From NCBI GenBank assembly GCA_021292165.1, contig CM037877.1, positions 307,768,334 through 307,832,333 on the forward strand: a stretch of 64,000 bases of DNA, read 5' to 3'. The notes beneath the pieces were generated by a model. The model was given only the letters and a program-made list of their open reading frames with translations, had not been told where the DNA came from and ran no database searches. Shown here piece after piece: positions 54,126-64,000 of this stretch; the first letter of the stretch is position 1; each line of letters begins with the position of its first letter. The position numbers and the translations under genes were made by a program. The DNA is from Shinisaurus crocodilurus. Taxonomy: Eukaryota > Chordata > Lepidosauria > Squamata > Shinisauridae.

Positions 54126-54869
54126 AAAATAAATAAATAAATATATATATTTAACTAAAAATGTGCGAGGGGTAGGGCACCACGAAAGGTGTCCAGGGAT
54201 GCACTGGTGGTGCCCACGGGCACTGCGTGGCCTACTCCTCTCTTAACCCTTTTCCTGCCAGTCACTTTCCCTGCTCCAAATTCTCCCTCCACAGACTGCT
54301 CCCCCTCCCCCAGATCTGTGGGGTTTCAAGTTTGCGTTTACAAGGACAAGCACAGTGAGCCTTTTGCTGCCTTTGGAAGTGAAGACTGGAATGCAAATCA
54401 AGCCTTAAGGGCCATCAGTGAATTACCATAGAGAAAATTTGCTGCCACCAGATGTGGCCATAGATAGCCACTAGTTTACATGGCTGTAAAAGTGGACTGG
54501 CCACTTTCACGGAAGAGGAGAGGTTGTTGTTCAGAAGCTGTTAGCAGAATGGCATCTCAGGGTTGCATCCAGATTAACACTGACTGGATCAACTGCTCTG
54601 GCGGAAGTCTACTTCCCCGCCCCCAATTCCCCACGGCAGCCTCTCCAGTTCCCTGAAAATGCTACACAGAAGGTGAATGGGGGTGAACTGTGGTATGGGG
54701 GGAGGGGGATCCCCAAAAATCAGGTGGACGGACCTTCTGTGACCAGAGCTTTTCCTCTCATGGAAGATCCTGCCCTCTTGCAGCAGGCCAATCCCGGATC
54801 CAGCCCTCCATCTTCAGAGTCCACCTGTAATGTCCAGCTTCTAGGGGCAAAAGAACTCCATCCAGTTCT
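54126..54869. other. Unique sequence
   Basis: No gene or repeat recognised except (AAAT)n near 54115-54150. Confidence 0.3.
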
Positions 54870-55365
54870 GGGCACCACCACACTTTAAGAAGGATGTAGA
54901 CAAACTGGAGAGGGTTCAGAGGAGGGCAACAAGGATGATAAAGGGACTGGAAACAAGGCCCTATGAAGAGAGACTGAAAGAACTGGGCATGTTTAGCCTT
55001 CAGAAGAGGAGACTGAGGGGAGACATGATCACACTCTTCCAGTATTTGAAGGGATGTCACACAGAGGAGGGCCAGGATCTCTTCTCGATCATCCCAGTTT
55101 GCAGGACACGGAATAATGGGCTCAAGTTACAGGAACCTAGATTCCACCTAAACATCAGGAAAAATTTCCTGACTGTCAGAGCAATAAGAAAATGGAACCA
55201 ACTACCGAGGGAGGTGGTGGACTCTCCCAATCTGGAGGCATTCAAGGTGTGGCTGGACAGCCATCTGTCGGGGATGCTTTGACTTGGGTTCCTGCAGGGG
55301 AACTGGACTTGATGGCCTTAGAGGCCCCTTCCAACTCTACTATTTTAGGATTCTATGATTCTAGG
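54870..55365 (+). mobile_element. CR1 LINE 3' end, plus strand, frame 54935-55282
   Basis: [20 protein letters not shown] through [15 protein letters not shown] to HLSGML and stop. The 3' end lacks GAGCAGGGG (a deletion leaves CTGCAGGGGAACTGG) but keeps an ATTCTATG pair. 5'-truncated. Confidence 0.94.
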
Positions 55366-56429
55366 ACGCGGCCTCAGGTGCTGCTTCTGAGCATCACAAA
55401 AGCATCTTTGGCCACTGAGGGAAACAGAGTGCTTGATTAGACTGCAGGCGGGTGGATCTAGAGGGGCCAAAATCCCAGGACAGGGAAGTATCAGGATATG
55501 CAGAGACACAGAGAACTCTGAACATGAAGATATGCTCTTATCTGACCCTGTGAGAGGTTTGAGCCTAAAACTGCCCCACTGATCTCCTTCCTTCAGACAA
55601 TTCAGCGCCCCCCAATGGAAAACACTGACGTTTCTTAACCGCCTTCTTCTAGTTTTGGATGACTTGGTCACTGATTCACACGGTGATTGCTTGGACAAAA
55701 CTGAGAGTGAGAGAGCAGGCTGAAATATCTCCTAGGAAAAGATCTCTCTCCCACCCACACCCACCCACGTCATACTGACCTACTGCCACCCAAAGAAAAT
55801 TCCCCAAGGGAATAACTTGAGTATGGAAAGAGAAAACGATGAAGATGAAACTCAGAAGACACCTGGGGTGCTGCTGTAATTTGGGCTGTCTAAATGTTAA
55901 TCAGAATAATGACGCCTGTTGAGACAGCTGTTTTAAAGAAGGCAGTGATGTCGGAGTAAAAATTGCAATAAAAGTCTATTAGACCTTCCCCATTAGGCTA
56001 ATGGTATTCGCTGCTGAAAACCCCCTCCTGCAGACACCCGTATTAATGGACTTATTACAGGAAATAAAATCCATGGATGAGCATTACAGCACGGGCTGAT
56101 TAATTCGGCAAGGTAATTCTTCCTTTTCTTCCTTTTTAATTTTTTAAATATATTAATTTAATGAATGCATTCTTTGAACTGTGTTCTTTCGTTTGCTTGC
56201 TGGTTTTTTTTTTTGTTTTTGTTTTAATCATGTGTGTGCCTGTGACAATTTCCAGGTTATTTAATTAACAAAACATTAATTTCTGTCTCCGATTGTATAT
56301 TAAAGGGAGAAAATGCAAATCCACACTCAAGGAATTGAAGAAGGAAAGACAGCAGGAGACACTCTCAAAGCAAACTCCAGTAATCAGTTTGTAAGAGGGA
56401 TGGGAGAGAAATTCATTCAGTTTACTGTT
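55366..56429. other. Unique sequence, partly conserved-looking
   Basis: 55860-56115 (TTAATCAGAATAATGACGCC, GGGCTGATTAATTCGGC) is the strongest candidate conserved non-coding block that I see. No gene was recognised. Confidence 0.35.
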
Positions 56430-56800
56430 TACTTACTAATTTCACACTTTCGTACCAATATGCAAAACAAAACTCAGATATCCTTTGAAACTTGCACTTC
56501 TCCCAATTTTGCAATGGAGTGCTCCAATTTTTTTAAAAAAAATGCATACAAAAATGCATATATTAGGGAAACATGCACACAGTTGTCTGTATTTTCATGA
56601 AAATAGCATTCAAATGCAGTATATTAGGAAACTGGCTTGCAAAAATGCATGTAGCAGGAGAACTGCACAAAAACACATACAAATTTTCATGCAAACATAT
56701 TTTAATTTTTTTTGGCGTGGCGGGATGAACCAAAATTAAGATTGGGACGATGAGAAACGGAGAGAAGCCAAAACTGACAAATTCATCCTCCCTAGTTTGT
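56430..56800. repeat. Unclassified AT-rich repeat with AAATGCAT words
   Basis: Many copies of AAATGCAT and TATATTAGG at irregular spacing, and a GGCGGGATGAACC stretch near its end. The style is that of the internal part of a DNA transposon. No borders found. Confidence 0.35.
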
Positions 56801-57142
56801 AACCAGTTGTGGGGTACCGGAGCCAGAGTGGTCTGGGTTCAGATCTTGCCTTTGCGCTTCCCTTTGTAACCCCAAGGACTGACTGCTCGGATGCAGCCTG
56901 CGAGCCTGTGGGAAGGCAGGAGAAGAAAGAAGCAGCAAAGCTGAAAAGTGCTGGGGTGTGTGTGAACACAGACAGATTTGCTCATATCTCTGTGTTTATT
57001 GATTGATTTTCGAATATATATTTTTTAAATCCTGCCTTCCAGTTCAAAGACCCGCAAGATGGCTCACAAAGCAACTTAACACAATGGCTTACCAAACACA
57101 TTAAAAGAATGTACAATGTACACTCAACAATAATGTGTAAGG

Positions 57143-57281
57143 GAACAAGGCTATGCATGTTTAGACAGAAAAAAAGTCCGACAATTCCCAGCATTCCCCA
57201 GCCAGCATAGCTGGCTGGGGAATGCTGGGAGTTGTAGGACTTTTTTTTCTGTCTAAACATGCATAACATTGTTGTGCCCTA
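57143..57281. mobile_element. Palindromic MITE, best copy of its family
   Basis: AAGGCTATGCATGTTTAGAC and GTCTAAACATGCATAACATT are its inverted ends. CAGCATTCCCCAGCCAGC and its inverse form the centre, with arms of about 60 bp. Confidence 0.85.
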
Positions 57282-57299
57282 AAATACATTAAGATAAAA

Positions 57300-57716
57300 T
57301 GACAACAGAAACAAAACTTTACCAGAAAAAGCAGAGGCGTAACTTGACTGAAACTAATGGAAGGCAGCAGAACAACAGCAACCATGGTTTAAAAGCCTAT
57401 CTAAACCTCAGCCAGGAGGGGCCCACCCAATTTGACTTCTTGGGGAAGGGAATTCCACACCTGAAGTGCCCCTACGTGGAAGGCTGTGTCCTGCGTCTTG
57501 GTCAAGCAGGCCTCCAGTGGCAACAGGACACGAAGCAGGCGGGTTCACTTTGAGAGCGCCCTGAGGCAGTGGCTCCCCTGGGCTTCGCCACGGGGAAGGC
57601 AAAGGTCCAGTGAAGCCAGGTCAGTGGGGAGCCCCCACTTCAAGGCGCTGGGCAGAGTGGTGTTGCGGCACCGGGGCTGGCCTTTGGCTTAGCAGGGACA
57701 GTGACATCATCTGTCA
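57300..57716 (-). mobile_element. Possible L2-like LINE remnant, minus strand
   Basis: GGGAATTCCACACCTGAAGTG and CTACGTGGAAGGCTGTGTCC resemble reversed L2 C-terminal regions (WN.LP and neighbours), but the frame is destroyed. Confidence 0.4.
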
Positions 57717-57818
57717 GGGTGATGCTCTGATTTGGATTCCTGCACTGAGCAGGGGGTTGGACCCGATGGCCTTGTAGGCCCCTCCCAACTCTACTTTTCT
57801 ATGATTCTATGATTTTCC
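57717..57818 (+). mobile_element. CR1 LINE terminal 3' end, plus strand
   Basis: CATCTGTCAGGGTGATGCTC to TTCTATGATTCTATGATT; only the last 100 bp of CR1, with the ATTCTATG end intact. Confidence 0.9.
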
Positions 57819-57967
57819 CAGCTACAATTTATTGTCGTCAGCTATCCCTGTTGTAATGCAAAGTATTTTGTGGTGGCTTGGGCTTGAGGCAGCGGTTCCA
57901 CTGAGATGAGCAGTTTGCGGGGGATCGCAGTCTCCCCCCCCCCTTGCTACCAAGGGTGTGTGAGTAC

Positions 57968-58001
<34 letters not shown>

Positions 58002-58199
58002 TATACGGATGGGGTATGCATGTGAATGTGTGTCTGGAGTTTGGGTTGCCATATCCACTGCTGACAAGCAGACCCCAATGTCCTTCCCTGGGGCAAATCA
58101 TCCTTGTTGCCCTCCTGGGGCGAATGTGGCCCTTGGGTCAAAAATGTTCCCCACTTTTGCTCTGATCACAATGCTATACCAGCTCTTCGATGTGACCAA
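57819..58199. other. Unique sequence with (GT)n(GA)n
   Basis: A compound microsatellite (GT)n then (GA)n occurs at about 57967-58001. Nothing else was recognised. Confidence 0.5.
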
Positions 58200-58608
58200 G
58201 GCATAAATAATAACTGTTGAATAGGGCAGGTGACTTGGACACCTGGTATCAACAGAAATCTGGTCTTGGAACCCTTTTTCTTATCAGTTTGCAGAAGAAA
58301 CCACACACCAACACCTACTTATGACAGCCTTTCAAAACAAGAAAGCACGAGCGTAAGGAATCTTCAGATGCGAAGGGACATGGTCATAAATCCTGCTGAG
58401 AAGGGCGATGCTGTTGTGTTGCTAAACGCTGGACACCACATAGCAGAAAGTCAAAGACAACTGAATGATGGGAAAAAAACATACACAAGCTCCTTGACAA
58501 AGACATCACCGCAGATCTCAATGATCATTTCACTGAAACCATACAAGACCTGACAAACAGGAAACTATTTTAAAAAGAGAGAGAGAGAGAGCTGATCTCC
58601 TTATCAAG

Positions 58609-59503
58609 CTAACCCTTTGGTGATGCCATCTATCCAGCTTGGCGGGACAATACTGGAAAATGTCGATCATTTTCTCTATCTTGGCAGCTATCTTTCTGTT
58701 ACAGCTAACATCGACAGTGAAATCCAGCATCGTCTGAGCTCTGCAAGTGCCGCTTTTTCTCGAATGAAACATAGAGTGTTCGAGGATCGGGATATTTGTA
58801 AGAAGACCAAAACACTGGTTTATGAAGCCATTGTATTACCAACTTTATTGTATGCCTGCGAAACATGGACTATCTATAAACGTCACTTCCACCTCCTTGA
58901 AAGGTTTCATCAACGTTGCCTCTGGAAAATCCTGCGAATTACTTGGGAAGATAGGCGAACAAATGTCAGTGTACTGGAAGAAGCAAGACTACTAGCATTG
59001 AAAAATGATCCTTCAACGCCAACTTCAGTGGACTGGTCATGTTGTTCGAATGCCTGACTGCCGTCTCCCAAAGCAGTTACTTTACTCCCAACTCAAGGAT
59101 GGAAAGCGGAATATCGGTGGTCAATATAAGAGGTTTAAAGATGTTCATAAGGCTAATCTAAAAAAATGCAATATAAACATCGAAAACTGGGAAGCTCTGG
59201 CCCATGAACGATCTAAATGGAGGTTGGCCTTTCACAAAGGTTCCATGGACTTTGAAGAAGCCCGAGTGCAAGGTGAAAGGGAGAAACGTGCTAAGCGAAA
59301 AGCACGTCAAATGAATCCTTTACAGGACCATCTTCCATCTGGTAACCTGTGTCCTCACTGTGGGAAGCTGTGTGGATCTAGAATTGGCCTCCACAGTCAC
59401 TTACGGACCCATCGCTAGAGTCTACACAATCTTCTTTAGAATTTCCTCCTTTTATCCCGGAAGACAATCTTACTCGGTCACGAGTGATCGCCTGATGATG
59501 ATC
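58609..59503 (+). mobile_element. Zinc-finger-tailed LINE inserted in the Penelope element
   Basis: This is a 5'-truncated second copy of the LINE at 44339-45603. Frame 58617-59057 has QLGGTILENVDHFLYLGSYL, a small frameshift occurs near 58990, and frame 59005-59418 continues through QWTGHVVRMPDCRLPKQLL to the C2H2 finger and its stop. The 3' end has a short (ATG)n. ATCAA at both borders (about 58602 and 59501) may be a short target duplication. Confidence 0.92.
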
Positions 59504-60141
59504 AATCCAAATGCTGCTCCTGGGAAGTTTTCCATATTATGGAAAATCCACAAAGCCAACAACCCAGGAAGATGCCTCATTGTCACAAGTAACAACACAA
59601 TTGCTGAAAGGATCTCTCTCTCTCTGTCTCTCTCTCTCTCTCCTTAAATTTACAAAATATGGTAAAGCCCCCTTCGCACACGTCTTTGACAACAAAGTAG
59701 TCACTTGCATACGGTTTCTTACTCAGAACTCAGTCACACATTATCAATTTGACAGCACCACCAGACTTGTGACATTATGTTACATCTCCTTACACCAATA
59801 TACCCGATAATGATGGGGCTTGGGCTTTAGATGAATTCTTTCACACCAGAATGTCTAATGATCCTCTCACAGAGGTTATCACAACTTTAGCTACACTAGT
59901 TCTTACTTGGCATAATGTCATGTTCAGTGGAGAACAATACCTACAAGTACAAGGCACGGCTGTGGGCGCTTGCTTGGCTCTGTTTTATGCAAATCTATTC
60001 ATGGGAAAACCTGAACAGGATGTCCTAGAAGATCCCTGTGTGACAAACCACTTATTTGGTGGTGGTACATTGATTATATTTCTGTGGCCCGAAGAAAGGA
60101 CCAAAGGCGGGGGGGGAAGATTACAGAAATTTAACTATTAA

Positions 60142-60790
60142 ATAAGAAATAAATAAATAAATAAATAATAAATATAAAATTATTACATCAACTTTATTCA
60201 TAGCACAATTAAGTTTACAGAGACCGGGTTCGCACAACACGATATAAGCTCCTCGGAAAGCAGAGGGGGGCGGGTGCTTCCCTCCGTCACCGGCACAGCC
60301 ACGCCAATGACAGAGCGGAGCACCCCCCCCCAGCCTCCTGCCTGAGAGGTTTACTCTCCGAGTAAACCTCTCAGGCTGGAGGCGGTGATCCGCTCTCTGC
60401 AGCTGCTCCATTCACGGAGCAGCCGCAGAGAGTGGAACCGGCACCCCCACCTCCTGCCTGAGAGAACGCCTCTCAAGGAGGCAGCGGCGGGAGACTCCCC
60501 CCTCCCCGGTGTGCTTCAGGGCACGAGCCCTGTTTGCGCAACGGGAAGTCTTTGACAGCCGCCGCGAGCTGAAATCGACTCTCGATCGTGGCTGTCAAAG
60601 AGAGGAGCCTCATTCCTCCACGCGGCGTCCCCTGGGATATCGCCGGGAGGGATGAGGGGGGAGAGAGGGGGAGGGAGGGAAGCAACCACGAGAAGCCCGA
60701 TCGTCCGTCAGGCTCGTTGTGGTTGCTTCGCGGTTTCCGGCAAACAATCGTGTGGTAACTTACCACGATGGCTGCCGCCATGTCGTGCGA
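60142..60790. mobile_element. Inverted-repeat insert in the Penelope element
   Basis: The insert has GGGTTCGCACAACACG (60228) facing CATGTCGTGCGAACCTG (60779-60795), so a terminal-repeat element of about 565 bp is likely. It contains nested palindromes such as GAGGTTTACTCTCCGAGTAA. An (AAAT)n stretch at 60140-60180 left of it may be a LINE tail. No transposase was seen. Confidence 0.6.
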
Positions 60791-60937
60791 ACCTGCCCAT
60801 TCAGTAGCACCATTGAAAATCCACACACCCCTTTCCTTAATATTGTCCTTGCTGTCAAGAAAAACAAAATGGTCACTGGTGTTTATAACAAACCCACTGA
60901 TGTCCACACCTCCCAAACACATCAAGAGGAACATCTG

Positions 60938-61142
60938 TAGAAGTAAGGGCCATGGCTCAGTGATAGAGCATGTTTGGCACATGCAGAAGGTCTCGGGTTC
61001 GATCCCTGGCAGCATTGCCATTCGGGCTGGGAAAACCTCCTGCCTGAAACCCTGGAGTGCCACTGCTGCCAGTCAGTGTTGACAACACTGGGCTAGGTGG
61101 ACCAAGGGTCTGACTCAGTCTACAGCAGCTTCCCATGTTCCT
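60938..61142 (+). repeat. tRNA-Ala-like SINE in the Penelope element
   Basis: GGCCATGGCTCAGTGATAGAG (A box) and GGTCTCGGGTTCGATCCC (B box) head a 205-bp SINE that ends CAGCTTCCCATGTTCCT. AACATCTG before it and AACATCAG after it (7 of 8) mark a target duplication, and the Penelope frame rejoins cleanly. Full length: the best copy of this family here. Confidence 0.9.
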
Positions 61143-62032
61143 AACATCAGCTACAGGTTGGCTCTCAAAATCAAACACATCTTCAATAATGAAGAAAGTT
61201 ATCAAAGAAGAACCAATGAACTTAAAGAACAGCGTCTGCAAAGAGGACATATAATCAGTTACGACATCCACCAGGCACCCATCTTATCTAGAATAAACTT
61301 TTCTTTACAAAAATTAGAAGTTAGCCAACAAAGAACAATGTATCCCATTTGTGGTAAATTTCCATCTGGCATCTCCTAACTATCACCTGGCAATCAGAGA
61401 AAGTGACCAATTGTTAGCCAATTCCACCAGCCTCCTAATCTACACAGATTACTAGGGAGAACTGTACTAAAAACCACCAATCAGCAATTCTGGGTCACAT
61501 CGTTGTGAATTCAAGTGCTGCATCACCGGTGTTTATCTCAGGGAGACAGTTACTGTCAAGAGCACTATGACTGTCAGAACCTATACATCAAACAAAGCAT
61601 CACTTGCAAGTCCTGCAATGTAATTTACATCATTGAATACACATGCCCAGGATGCCATATTCAGTATGTGGACAAAGCAACAACTGACCTACCTGCATTT
61701 TAGGAGCCATGAATCCACAACTTTGATGAAAAAATTGGAACAACCAGTTGCAAAACGCTTCAGTAAAGATAATCATAGCCTCTCTGATTTGTCTATTATT
61801 GCACTAGAGATGCCATTTGATCCAACAACATCGGAAACAAGAGAAAACCTCTGGATATATAGACCTGACACCTTGATACCTGGAGGGTAACACCTGATAT
61901 CACTCATCTACAGCAAATGCCACACTTTGGAAGAAAGGAGCACAGGAGAGGAGAGCGCCTTTAGTTAAGGTGTGTAGCAAAAAAAAGTCCTGCCATTGTA
62001 AGCCTCAACATCCTGTTGCTTATGCAGATGAC

Positions 62033-62215
62033 TCACAGAATCATAGAATCACAGAATAGTAGAGTTGGAAGGGGCCTACCAGGCCATCGAGTCCAACCCC
62101 CTGCTCAATGCAGGAACCCAAGTCAAAGCACCCCTGACAGATGGCTGTCCAGCTGCACCTTGAATGCCTCCAGTGTGGGAGAGCCCACCACCTCCCTAGG
62201 TAGTTGGTTGGTTCC
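62033..62215 (-). mobile_element. CR1 LINE 3' end, minus strand
   Basis: It opens with reversed ATTCTATG-type units (AATCATAGAATCACAGAAT) and GAGTCCAACCCCCTGCTC, and breaks off after GTAGTTGGTTGGTTCC at 62215. Confidence 0.92.
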
Positions 62216-62325
62216 ATTGGGTTCACTGTAGAACCCCTCTGGTTTCCCCCCAGGCTAACCGTCGCAGGAGCCACAGCTCTGTGGGGGGCAGCGCTCTCAC
62301 TGAGCCCTGCAAACGCTGCTCCCCT
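62216..62325 (+). repeat. Dispersed 110-bp block, second copy
   Basis: Nearly identical to 40846-40955. In both, a frame reads NRRRSHSSVGGSA...EPCKRCS. It lies between two parts of a CR1, possibly at a deletion junction. Family unknown. Confidence 0.6.
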
Positions 62326-63540
62326 GGAGATTTGAACTCGTTCAACAAAGTAATCAGGTGTTCCTTGACCGTTTGCCTATCAATCTCAAGCTGCAATCCT
62401 GCCCCTTCAGTCTACACTTCAGGTTTGCCAGGGGGGTCATAGACCCTCTTTTGGGAGAAGACCGAGCCAAAGTAGGAATTGAACACTTCCACCTTTTCTT
62501 TGTCTTCTGTTATCAATTTGCCATCCTCATTGCGTAGTTGAACCACCATTTCTTTCCTCTGTCTTTTATTTATTTATTCATTATTTATTTATTATTTACA
62601 TTTATTAATCGCCCATCTGGCCGGCAACCAGATGCACGTATCAATTACTATGCACGTATCTGAAGAAAGCTTTCTTGTTGTGTTTAGCATCCCTCGCTAA
62701 CCTTAGCTCATTCTCAGCTTTAGCCTTCCTGACACTATTCCTGCAGTTCTGTGCTACCTGCCTGTACTCTTCCCTTGTAGCCTGTCCTTCCTTCCACTTC
62801 CTATACGTGTCCTTTTTTGTTTTCAGGTCATCTTTGAGTTTATTGTGAAGCCACATTGGCTTTTTCTGTTGCCCTCTGCCTTTTCTCCTTGTGGGAATTG
62901 TTTGCAATTGTGCCTTTAAAATTTCCTTTTTTAAAAACTCCTACCCATCCTGGGCTCCTTTACTCATTAGAGTCGCTTGCCATGGGACCTCACTTATCAT
63001 TGTTCTGAGTTTGTTAAAATTGGCTTTCCTAAAATCCAGGGTACGTGTTTGGCTACACTCAGCTTTGGCTCCCCTTAGAATCAAGAACTCAAGTATAACA
63101 TGGTCACTTTCCCCCAGAGTTCCCGAAACTGCCACTTTATCCACTAACTCGTCTCTGTTGGTTAGAATCAGGTCAAGGGTAGCCGATCCTCTAGTTCCTT
63201 CCTCCACTTTCTGTAGGAGGAAGTTATCAGCAGCACAGCTCAGGAATTTCTTGGAGGGGCCATGTTTGGCTGAATAAGTCTCCCAACAGATATCAGGGAA
63301 ATTGAAGTCCCCCATTACTACCACATCATGCCTCCTTGAAACAATGGCAAATTTGCTTTTCAAAAGTTCCATCCTCGTCTTCTCCTTGATTGGGTGGTCG
63401 GTAGTAGACTCCAACCGCCATGTTTGTTTTATTCTTTGCCCCCTTTATTTTAACCCAGATGCTCTCAATGGGGCTGCCAATCTCCTCTTCCTGTATCTCT
63501 GAGAAATGTATCTTTAACATATAGGTTGAACTAATATGTC
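62326..63540 (-). mobile_element. CR1 LINE endonuclease region, minus strand
   Basis: The 157-codon minus-strand frame (63414-62941) contains VVVMGDFNFPDICWE and DLILTN, the GDFN and LDLIxTN motifs of apurinic-type endonucleases, and SDHVILEF, the conserved SDH. A second frame (62907-62641) has KPMWLHNKLKDDLKTKK and NKKAFFRYV, the linker before RT. An L2 3' tail (62566-62640) interrupts it, and 62540-62340 encodes the RT start. It is a fragment and cannot act. Confidence 0.93.
62566..62640 (-). mobile_element. L2-type LINE tail in CR1
   Basis: Reversed (AAAT)n and TTAATCGCCCATCTGGCCGG, the terminal 75 bp of the L2 family seen at 33990. Confidence 0.8.
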
Positions 63541-64000
63541 AGGACTGTGCAACACATGACCTGTGGGCCACGTATTCCCTCCAGCCTCCTTGCACCCCCC
63601 CCCCCGTGGTACCGCTGAAGTTGCAGCTGATATTCAATGGTGCAGCAGCTGCAAAAAAGCTGCATTGTTCCTTTAAAATAAGGCATGTGGGGATCATGCA
63701 CCTTGCTTTAAAGCAGAATCACGCTCCTGGGTCCCCAGACTGTGATGGCGGCCATTTTTGTGGCGGCAGAGATGTGTGTGTCCCCCAGTGGGTTCCCCCC
63801 CCGATGTTGCTCATTCCAGATCTTCATGATGTGTCATATTTCATATGATTGTGTCATATTTCAAACCAATGTGATAAAAAATGTCACAGCTACAGCAAAA
63901 AGTGCTGAAAATTGACACATTTATTTACTCTATTTACTCTACTTTTTTTTTTTTTTTTTTTAAGGCAGATCATGTATTTCTTTAATATTTTGTTGAAAAC
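63541..64000. other. Unclassified end of window with a hAT-like left end
   Basis: CAGGACTGTGCAACACATGACC at 63540 resembles the left end of the MITE at 42853. A C-run (63596-63605) and a T-run (63943-63961) follow. No gene was recognised. Confidence 0.3.

Larger units (their letters stand above)
58200..61960 (+). mobile_element. Penelope-like element, decayed and split by three inserts
   Basis: In order: INPAEKGDAVVLL (58385; PADKG.AVV of PLE reverse transcriptases), WKIHKANNPGR (59540; LPKIHK..NPGRP), WALDEFFHTR and GTAVGACLALFYANLFMG (59820-60010; palm motifs), NPHTPFLNI and VYNKPTDVH (60815-60910), KIKHIFNNEESYQRRTNELK (61165-61225) and a C-terminal GIY-YIG-like region VIYII...QYVDKATT (61620-61690), where the usual YVG is YVD. 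Several frameshifts and stops are visible. Inserts lie at 58609-59503, about 60142-60790 and 60938-61142. Confidence 0.88.

Noticed and set aside
60950..61020. Functional tRNA-Ala gene
   Set aside because: The acceptor stem does not close and a SINE body follows. The same head recurs at 51560 and elsewhere.

Overview
The window is vertebrate nuclear DNA, most likely from a squamate reptile (lizard or snake). I see no prokaryotic organisation and no convincing multi-exon host gene. The lineage call rests on the repeats: CR1 LINEs with (ATTCTATG)n ends, L2-type LINEs, a Penelope-like element (a class I regard as absent from birds and mammals), 5S-rRNA- and tRNA-derived SINEs, and many short palindromic hAT-type elements. 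The species cannot be named from this sequence. The only hint of a host gene is a GC-rich start with an ATG directly followed by GTGAGC (74-82), which could be a first exon ending at its start codon. Repeat-free AT-rich blocks (about 440-600, 25440-25690, 35345-35560 with its copy, 38045-38160, 43140-43620, 52960-53420, 55860-56115) look like conserved non-coding DNA, as in the introns or flanks of a developmental gene. This is an impression only.

Layout. 1-14.2 kb: mostly unique DNA, an inverted pair of (AAT)n-tailed repeats (1989-2248 and 2963-3224), a hAT-type MITE carrying a tandem-repeat retroposon (4389-5164), two copies of a hAT family full of ACTCG motifs (5656-6566, 12887-13556), a composite 5S+tRNA SINE (9869-10165) and a Tigger-like MITE (10449-10700). 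14.2-24.2 kb: a CR1 split by an LTR-like insert (14499-16149), a 183-bp direct duplication, several CR1 tails, a third ACTCG element (20385-21161), and 5S-headed, CR1-tailed SINEs, one adjoining an almost perfect 217-bp tandem array (23175-24170). 24.2-42 kb: hairpin MITEs, hAT elements with exact 8-bp target duplications (25746-25891, 28923-29602, 30475-31155, 38927-40241), and a 309-bp inverted duplication, one arm of which sits inside a CR1 (35311-35619 and 37736-38044). 42-58 kb: a composite LINE insertion bounded by a 12-bp repeat (43676-45603), a long minus-strand CR1 with nested inserts (47965-51480), and a CR1 nested in a MITE (51903-52702). 58-64 kb: a decayed Penelope-like element broken up by a LINE, an inverted-repeat element and a SINE (58200-61960), then a minus-strand CR1 with a readable endonuclease domain (62033-63540).

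How the parts relate: the recognisable proteins are all retroelement proteins (CR1, L2, a zinc-finger-tailed LINE, Penelope), and all appear broken. The SINEs and MITEs are non-autonomous parasites of such machinery. The CR1-derived tail on the 5S SINE points to CR1 as its mobiliser. About nine hAT-type elements show perfect 8-bp target duplications, so nested insertions can be ordered in time.
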